This document shows positions 5,809-8,943 of a stretch of 20,454 nt of DNA, in pieces; the first letter of the stretch is position 1, and each line of letters opens with the position of its first letter. The notes beneath the pieces are model-generated. The model was not told the origin of the DNA and made no database searches. It worked only from the letters and a program-made list of their open reading frames with translations. The stretch is taken from IMG/VR virus record IMGVR_UViG_3300037517_000123, positions 1-20,454 of that record; one strand, given 5' to 3'. A program made the translations under genes and the position numbers. The stretch is from a virus.

Positions 5809-5814
5809 ATTATA
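5809..5814 (-). promoter_or_regulatory. TATAAT box, leaderless type, for the DUF7455-type gene
   Basis: TATAAT is exactly six bases before the ATG at 5802, the same spacing as at 4546, 6962 and 8747. The -35 region is poor. It overlaps the alternative ATG at 5817, so only the shorter protein could come from this promoter. Confidence 0.5.
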
Positions 5815-5817
5815 CAT

Positions 5818-5991
5818 CTACTTTCTGTTGTCGGTTGAATAGAATCCACTACCATTAAAAATTGCAGCAGGAGCACTCCAAAGTCTTTGCATTGATTGAT
5901 TACAACATACTGGATATCTGTCTTCATTTATTGTTTTTTCAAACTCAATTTGTGAAGAACAAACAGAACATTTATAATCATATCTTGGCAT
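5818..5991 (-). CDS. FmdB-type zinc ribbon protein
   Basis: A 57-residue protein begins MPRYDYKCSVCSSQIEFEK, continues PVCCNQSMQRLWSAPAA and ends IFNGSGFYSTDNRK. This is the FmdB/PF09723 regulatory-protein pattern: YxYxCxxC, a second cysteine site and the GSGFYxTD end. The first ribbon half has C8 and C11; the second has adjacent C29 and C30 instead of the usual C-x2-C. It probably binds zinc; family members are thought to be regulators, but little is proven. A textbook AAGGAG lies seven bases before the ATG. A hairpin followed by a T-run sits in the leader, so expression may be attenuated. The stop abuts an ATG of the next gene. Confidence 0.88.
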   Translation of the reverse strand: MPRYDYKCSVCSSQIEFEKTINEDRYPVCCNQSMQRLWSAPAAIFNGSGFYSTDNRK

Positions 5992-6010
5992 TTAAGCACT
6001 CCTTTCTTTT

Positions 6011-6043
6011 AAAAAAATAGTGAGCAGTTTCTGGACATGCTCA
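6011..6043 (-). terminator. Intrinsic terminator or attenuator hairpin in the fmdB leader
   Basis: On the minus strand TGAGCA and TGCTCA pair perfectly around an 11-base loop; GT and AC inside the loop can add two more pairs with one bulged T. Three bases after the stem comes a run of seven T. It follows hsp20, so it can end that transcript. It also lies after the candidate TATAAT promoter for fmdB, so it could attenuate that message. Confidence 0.6.
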
Positions 6044-6055
6044 GGTCTTATATAT

Positions 6056-6084
6056 ATTATACAGTGTTAGTTACTTTTTTGCAA
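6056..6084 (-). promoter_or_regulatory. Candidate promoter TTGCAA-N17-TATAAT for fmdB
   Basis: The -35-like TTGCAA (6084-6079) and the perfect -10 TATAAT (6061-6056) are separated by exactly 17 bases. It overlaps the 3' end of hsp20. Transcription would begin near 6049 and leave a leader of about 58 bases containing the hairpin at 6011-6043. Confidence 0.6.
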
Positions 6085-6502
6085 CTTTGATAGCAATTTC
6101 CTTTGGCTTTTTATCTTCTGGAATAATGCGATCAATGTCAATGTGTAACATACCATCTTTCATTTCAGCACCAGTTACTTCCATATATTCACCAAGTGCA
6201 AATGTGCGGGTAAATTTTCTACCAGCAATGCCTTTATGAACAACCTCAGCATCTGTAGCCTCTACTAGTTCTCCCTTGACAATCAATGTTCCATTATCTA
6301 TAGATACATTAATATCATCTTTAGAAAATCCAGCAACGGCTAAAGATAGTTTATATTTATCTTCATTTAATTTAATAATGTCGTATGGCGGATATGCCTG
6401 ACGTGTTGCTAGATTATGTACTGCATTTAATCGGTCCAATTCACGATTGAAACCAATAAAAAATGGATCCTTAAAAAGATCCAGTGTAAATGAACTTACC
6501 AT
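6071..6502 (-). CDS. Small heat-shock protein (Hsp20/alpha-crystallin)
   Basis: This 143-residue protein has a short N-terminal arm (FTLDLFKDPFFIGFNRELDRL) and an alpha-crystallin domain from about residue 38 (YPPYDIIKLNEDKYKLSLAVAG) through the beta-7 region GRKFTRTFALGEYMEVTGAEM and GMLHIDID. The C-terminal extension contains an IAI tripeptide (I-x-I), which links dimers into oligomers in this family. It resembles IbpA-type ATP-independent chaperones that hold unfolding proteins. Similar genes occur in other phages, where they may help fold virion proteins or protect the host during infection. AAGGAG lies seven bases before the ATG. It has its own extended -10 promoter with an inverted repeat at the start site. 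Confidence 0.95.
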   Translation of the reverse strand: MVSSFTLDLFKDPFFIGFNRELDRLNAVHNLATRQAYPPYDIIKLNEDKYKLSLAVAGFSKDDINVSIDNGTLIVKGELVEATDAEVVHKGIAGRKFTRTFALGEYMEVTGAEMKDGMLHIDIDRIIPEDKKPKEIAIKVAKK

Positions 6503-6532
6503 TATATTTTCTCCTTTTCAGCGAGTTTCATT

Positions 6533-6559
6533 TTTGTACCCCCATTTGGCAGGTACAAA
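6533..6559 (-). promoter_or_regulatory. Operator-like inverted repeat in the hsp20 leader
   Basis: TTTGTACC and GGTACAAA form a perfect 8-base inverted repeat with an 11-base spacer. It begins three bases after the -10 box and covers the predicted start of transcription (near 6556), the usual position of a repressor site. As RNA it would form a hairpin right at the 5' end. It does not match CIRCE or HAIR sequences. Confidence 0.6.
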
Positions 6560-6562
6560 CTT

Positions 6563-6571
6563 ATTATACCA
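6563..6571 (-). promoter_or_regulatory. Extended -10 promoter for hsp20
   Basis: TGGTATAAT (TATAAT at 6568-6563 with TGG immediately before it) is a perfect extended -10 element. The -35 region would fall in the end of tRNA-Glu and offers TTGGAG with a 15-base spacer, a poor match, so the extended -10 probably carries recognition. Confidence 0.65.
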
Positions 6572-6580
6572 AATTTTTAG

Positions 6581-6653
6581 TACCTCCAACGGAATTCGAA
6601 TCCGTGTTACCGCCGTGAAAGGGCGGTGTCCTAGGCCCCTAGACGATGGAGGC
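6581..6653 (-). tRNA. tRNA-Glu (anticodon TTC)
   Basis: The 73-base sequence folds as a full cloverleaf: acceptor GCCTCCA with TGGAGGT, D-arm with AGGGGCCT, anticodon stem CCGCC/GGCGG around loop CTTTCAC (anticodon TTC), and T-arm ACGGA-TTCGAAT-TCCGT. The anticodon arm is nearly identical to bacterial tRNA-Glu. The discriminator is A and no CCA is encoded, so host CCA-adding enzyme is needed. It reads GAA and GAG. Confidence 0.95.
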
Positions 6654-6657
6654 TTAG

Positions 6658-6730
6658 AGCAGAAAACGGGACTCGAACCCGCAACATCTACCTTGGCAAG
6701 GTAGTACTCTACCAATTGAGTTATTTCTGC
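6658..6730 (-). tRNA. tRNA-Gly (anticodon GCC)
   Basis: The 73-base sequence forms acceptor GCAGAAA/TTTCTGC, D-stem ACTC/GAGT, anticodon stem CTACC/GGTAG with loop TTGCCAA (anticodon GCC), a 5-base variable loop and T-arm GCGGG-TTCGAGT-CCCGT. The discriminator is T, as usual for tRNA-Gly. CCA is not encoded. Only four bases separate it from tRNA-Glu, so the two are made from one transcript. It reads GGC and GGT. Confidence 0.95.
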
Positions 6731-6743
6731 ATTTTAATATTTT

Positions 6744-6962
6744 TTAATTATTCTTTATTTTAATTACTACTTGACAAGGGTCTCCACCCTCTTCCCATTC
6801 TTGGGCTTCTTCATCACTCATGTATGGATCTCCATCATGAGTGTTACAGAACGGTTCTGTTACCCATCCCCGCTCAATTCCATTAGTTAACCAAATCTCA
6901 AACTCATCAAGACTTGATGCTTCATCTTGTAGATCTTTTAATATATCATCAAAGTTTGCCAT
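6744..6962 (-). CDS. Small acidic conserved protein of actinobacteria and actinophages
   Basis: The 72-residue product is strongly acidic, with LTNGIERGWVTEPFCNTHDG at about 25-44, MSDEEAQEWEEGGDPC at about 48-63 and a final strand VVIKIKN. The motif W-V-x-x-P-F-C-x-T-H-D-G followed by acidic residues and GGDPC is one I have seen in small actinobacterial and actinophage proteins; the cysteines and histidine may bind a metal. Function unknown. TTGACG-N17-TATAAT ends six bases before the ATG and there is no Shine-Dalgarno sequence, so the mRNA is probably leaderless. Transcription would continue into the two tRNAs directly downstream. Confidence 0.8.
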   Translation of the reverse strand: MANFDDILKDLQDEASSLDEFEIWLTNGIERGWVTEPFCNTHDGDPYMSDEEAQEWEEGGDPCQVVIKIKNN

Positions 6963-6968
6963 ATATAA

Positions 6969-6997
6969 ATTATACTCTTAAATGCTTACTACGTCAA
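6969..6997 (-). promoter_or_regulatory. Strong promoter TTGACG-N17-TATAAT, leaderless type
   Basis: TTGACG (6997-6992) and TATAAT (6974-6969) are 17 bases apart. The ATG at 6962 follows after exactly six bases, which puts the expected first transcribed base on the A of the start codon. It drives the 72-residue protein and the tRNA pair. The -35 lies within the end of the upstream peptidase gene. Confidence 0.75.
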
Positions 6998-7502
6998 CTG
7001 GACCCATACAGGATGGGCTAAATTTAATAGCAGAACTTACCGCTCCCACAACTCTCTTACGAGGATCTTTAGATTTTTCGGTGGCATTTAGATATCCATA
7101 AGCATATTCAGCCCCAGAACCCATTGCTAAATAATCTAAATTATACTTAGATAAAGACATATCAACTGCATTGTGCTCATATATTTGTCCTTTAACACAA
7201 ATAATTAAACCAAGATCAGCCTCTTTGCCAGTGTCAACCCACCAGTCATTATAAAAATTTTTAAGTTGTTTAATAAACTTAGTTTGCATAAACTTATCTA
7301 TGTCTTTAATGTCTGGTATATATGGATTAAAATTATAACGAATGCGTTCTCCGTCTAGGGCACCCGCATATCCAAGTAAATATGGACCAAGTTTCCAAAC
7401 CTTTGGTGCTGTTAAAGAAAGTATTGTATTATCATCTGATGCGCCACGATCTCCAGCCATATATACTTTGCCTTCATGACGAACTACAGCCAAGACTGTC
7501 AT
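6978..7502 (-). CDS. HslV/proteasome beta-like Ntn-hydrolase peptidase
   Basis: The product is 174 residues, the size of HslV. Removing the initiator Met exposes Thr as residue 1 (M-TVLAVVRHEGKVYMAGDRG). Counting from that Thr, Asp falls at 17 (AGD) and Lys at 33 (APKVWKLG), the exact spacing of the catalytic Thr1, Asp17 and Lys33 of HslV and proteasome beta subunits. GYAGALDG and YLAMGSGAEYAYG match the core strands and the GSG turn near residue 129. It should self-assemble into a ring peptidase. No HslU, ARC/Mpa or other unfoldase is visible in the window, so the partner is unknown. GAGGGG lies nine bases before the ATG behind a strong promoter of its own. Confidence 0.88.
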   Translation of the reverse strand: MTVLAVVRHEGKVYMAGDRGASDDNTILSLTAPKVWKLGPYLLGYAGALDGERIRYNFNPYIPDIKDIDKFMQTKFIKQLKNFYNDWWVDTGKEADLGLIICVKGQIYEHNAVDMSLSKYNLDYLAMGSGAEYAYGYLNATEKSKDPRKRVVGAVSSAIKFSPSCMGPVDVVSI

Positions 7503-7530
7503 ATAAGAATCCCCTCAGAGTATATATTTA

Positions 7531-7559
7531 AGTATACCAAACCCTTTTTACTTAGTCAA
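7531..7559 (-). promoter_or_regulatory. Sigma70-type promoter TTGACT-N17-TATACT for the HslV-like gene
   Basis: TTGACT (7559-7554) and TATACT (7536-7531) are separated by 17 bases, and TGG precedes the -10 (extended form). Transcription would start near 7524, leaving a 22-base leader containing GAGGGG. It lies in the 63-base gap after the endolysin gene. Confidence 0.8.
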
Positions 7560-7565
7560 AGATTT

Positions 7566-8141
7566 TTATTTGATGGCTTGACCACATGCTGAGCATGTTT
7601 TAGGCTTGGCAGCAGCCTTTTTAGCAGTACCCGCAGGGGCAGAGCCAAACTTAGGTCTACCAAACCCTACAATAGAAACCATAATGCCTTTTTTATTTTT
7701 CTTGAAAGCACGAAGTTTTTTACAAACCTCTCCACCATTACGCTGGCTACCTTTAGGATCTCCAGAAGTATTACCTTCAATGCACCAGACTGTTCCATCT
7801 TCGTTGTCTTTAACGACAATGGCTACGTGAGATATTCTATCTACCCCGTCAGATGGAAAATCAAAATAAGCAATATCTCCTGGTTCTGGATCTGCTAAGT
7901 CTCCGTCAATCCATGATCCTGCTTTTTTAAATGCTTGTGCTCCGCCTGGAGTATAAACAGTATTAGGAATTTTTACTCCTGCTTCATTTGCACACCAGTT
8001 AACAAATGAACCACACCAAGGTTGAAAATCTGCTTTGGTAAATTTACCATACTTGGTTTCGTTATCTTTAGGACCTTCAATAGTTCCTACTTCTGCAGTA
8101 GCAACTTCAATAAGACGCTCTGCTGTACCTTGCTCTGCCAT
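7566..8141 (-). CDS. Endolysin with CHAP domain
   Basis: The 191-residue protein is a CHAP (cysteine, histidine-dependent amidohydrolase/peptidase) domain at about residues 10-165. WCGSFVNWC at 42-50 carries the catalytic Cys43, ISHVAIVV near 103-110 the histidine, and CIEGNTSGD near 119-127 the Asn that completes the triad. It should cut peptidoglycan peptide or amide bonds at the end of infection. A flexible Ala/Lys linker (GTAKKAAAKPK) leads to a C-terminal C-x2-C-G knuckle (CSACGQ), perhaps half of a zinc site or a wall-binding tag. There is no signal peptide, so a holin is expected for export; candidates lie just upstream. The ATG shares one base with the stop of the membrane protein gene. 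Confidence 0.9.
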   Translation of the reverse strand: MAEQGTAERLIEVATAEVGTIEGPKDNETKYGKFTKADFQPWCGSFVNWCANEAGVKIPNTVYTPGGAQAFKKAGSWIDGDLADPEPGDIAYFDFPSDGVDRISHVAIVVKDNEDGTVWCIEGNTSGDPKGSQRNGGEVCKKLRAFKKNKKGIMVSIVGFGRPKFGSAPAGTAKKAAAKPKTCSACGQAIK

Positions 8142-8548
8142 TATTTTACCCAGTCTGTATCTACTGGTTGTTCTTCTGGCATTGCTCCGTCTGGCTTAGA
8201 AAGTCTACGTGCTTTTGCCTCATCAATTTCTGATTCTAATTTTTTATCTGCCATTGTATTTTTGGCATCAACTTCTTTGTTTGCAATCTGTGCTGCCATA
8301 ACATCTTTAGCACCAGATGATCCAATAAGAAGACCAGCAAGTGTTCCTGTAATAAATGTTGCTACGCTACCAAGAACATTAAAAAACATTTTATCGTTTT
8401 CTGATTGTCCTGTAATTGGTTGTGTAACAAATATAAGGGCATACATGATGCCTGTTGCAGTTATAAATAAAATTGATCCTAGTGTGATACCTAAGATAAA
8501 CTTAAGTCTTGCATCTAACTCTTGAGGAGTTAATCTTTCTTTAGCCAT
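8141..8548 (-). CDS. Two-span membrane protein with charged C-terminus, possible holin
   Basis: The 135 residues contain two membrane spans, about 15-41 (LKFILGITLGSILFITATG and following) and 58-77 (NVLGSVATFITGTLAGLLIG), joined by a loop TQPITGQSENDKMF. The C-terminal 55 residues are helical and charged (KEVDAKNTMADKK, EIDEAKARRL). Two spans plus a charged tail next to an endolysin are typical of a class II holin, but the long tail is unusual, and it may be another envelope protein. The start overlaps the lipoprotein gene by eight bases (ATGGCTAA), and the stop overlaps the endolysin start. Confidence 0.75.
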   Translation of the reverse strand: MAKERLTPQELDARLKFILGITLGSILFITATGIMYALIFVTQPITGQSENDKMFFNVLGSVATFITGTLAGLLIGSSGAKDVMAAQIANKEVDAKNTMADKKLESEIDEAKARRLSKPDGAMPEEQPVDTDWVK

Positions 8549-8747
8549 TTTGTGTTCCCTCCACCTTTGGTTGTTCTGTTAAATCTTCTGGACATGCCCC
8601 GTTAGCAGTACAAATTGGTGGTTTGCATTCTGCTGATTCCCAATTTATTGGGTCTTGGCATGGATATCTATAATGACCATCATACCCACAGCCAGACAAT
8701 CCTAATGCTAGGATGCTTGATAGTAGGAGTATGCGTAGTTTTAACAT
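8541..8747 (-). CDS. Small lipoprotein
   Basis: A 68-residue protein starts MLKLRILLLSSILALGLSGC: a basic N-terminus, hydrophobic core and lipobox LSGC with the lipidated Cys at 20. The mature part is short and carries four further cysteines (YPCQDP, ECKPPIC, GACPED), so it probably forms disulfides outside the membrane. Its position between a small membrane protein and the endolysin suggests a role in lysis or in blocking new infections, but spanin-type lipoproteins are not expected in a host without an outer membrane. TATAAT lies exactly six bases before the ATG; the intervening GGGAGT also resembles a ribosome site but would be too close to work. Confidence 0.82.
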   Translation of the reverse strand: MLKLRILLLSSILALGLSGCGYDGHYRYPCQDPINWESAECKPPICTANGACPEDLTEQPKVEGTQNG

Positions 8748-8753
8748 ACTCCC

Positions 8754-8762
8754 ATTATATCA
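8754..8762 (-). promoter_or_regulatory. Extended -10 promoter TGATATAAT, leaderless type
   Basis: TGATATAAT ends six bases before the lipoprotein ATG (8747), so transcription would begin at or next to the start codon. No good -35 is seen at the expected distance. It lies in the 18-base gap after the upstream membrane protein gene. Confidence 0.55.
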
Positions 8763-8765
8763 AAC

Positions 8766-8942
8766 TTATTCGTCTTCTTTACGAATTCCTATGGTTGCGA
8801 ACCATATGGCTACTGATAATAGGGTTACATACCCTACTACCGTCTTTGCGCTGCCCTCTAAAACCACCCATGCTACAAAGAAGCCCAGGAATGTAAAGTT
8901 CTCATTTAGGGCTGCCATACCCCATTGTTTTAACTTTTTCAT
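8766..8942 (-). CDS. Small two-span membrane protein, candidate holin
   Basis: From the ATG at 8942 the product is 58 residues: a basic start (MKKLKQWGMAAL), a first span at about 16-30 (FTFLGFFVAWVVLEG), a short loop SAKT, a second span at about 35-53 (VVGYVTLLSVAIWFATIGI) and a charged end RKEDE. This size and topology suit a class II holin. AAGGAG is five bases before the ATG, which decides the start, and only one base separates it from the stop of the 863-residue gene. Holins share little sequence, so the call rests on topology and on being the first gene of a block ending in an endolysin. Confidence 0.75.
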   Translation of the reverse strand: MKKLKQWGMAALNENFTFLGFFVAWVVLEGSAKTVVGYVTLLSVAIWFATIGIRKEDE

Positions 8943-8943
8943 T

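Noticed and set aside
6447-6704. Plus-strand open frame across hsp20 and the tRNAs
   Set aside because: It translates antisense tRNA and hsp20 DNA; the resulting peptide is the familiar artefact of translated tRNA genes.
6518-6715. Minus-strand open frame running through both tRNA genes
   Set aside because: The sequence is fully explained by two cloverleaf tRNAs; the frame translates tRNA sequence.
8022-8525. Plus-strand frame of 167 codons opposite the endolysin and membrane protein genes
   Set aside because: Antisense to two well supported genes, no ribosome site, and no recognisable domain.
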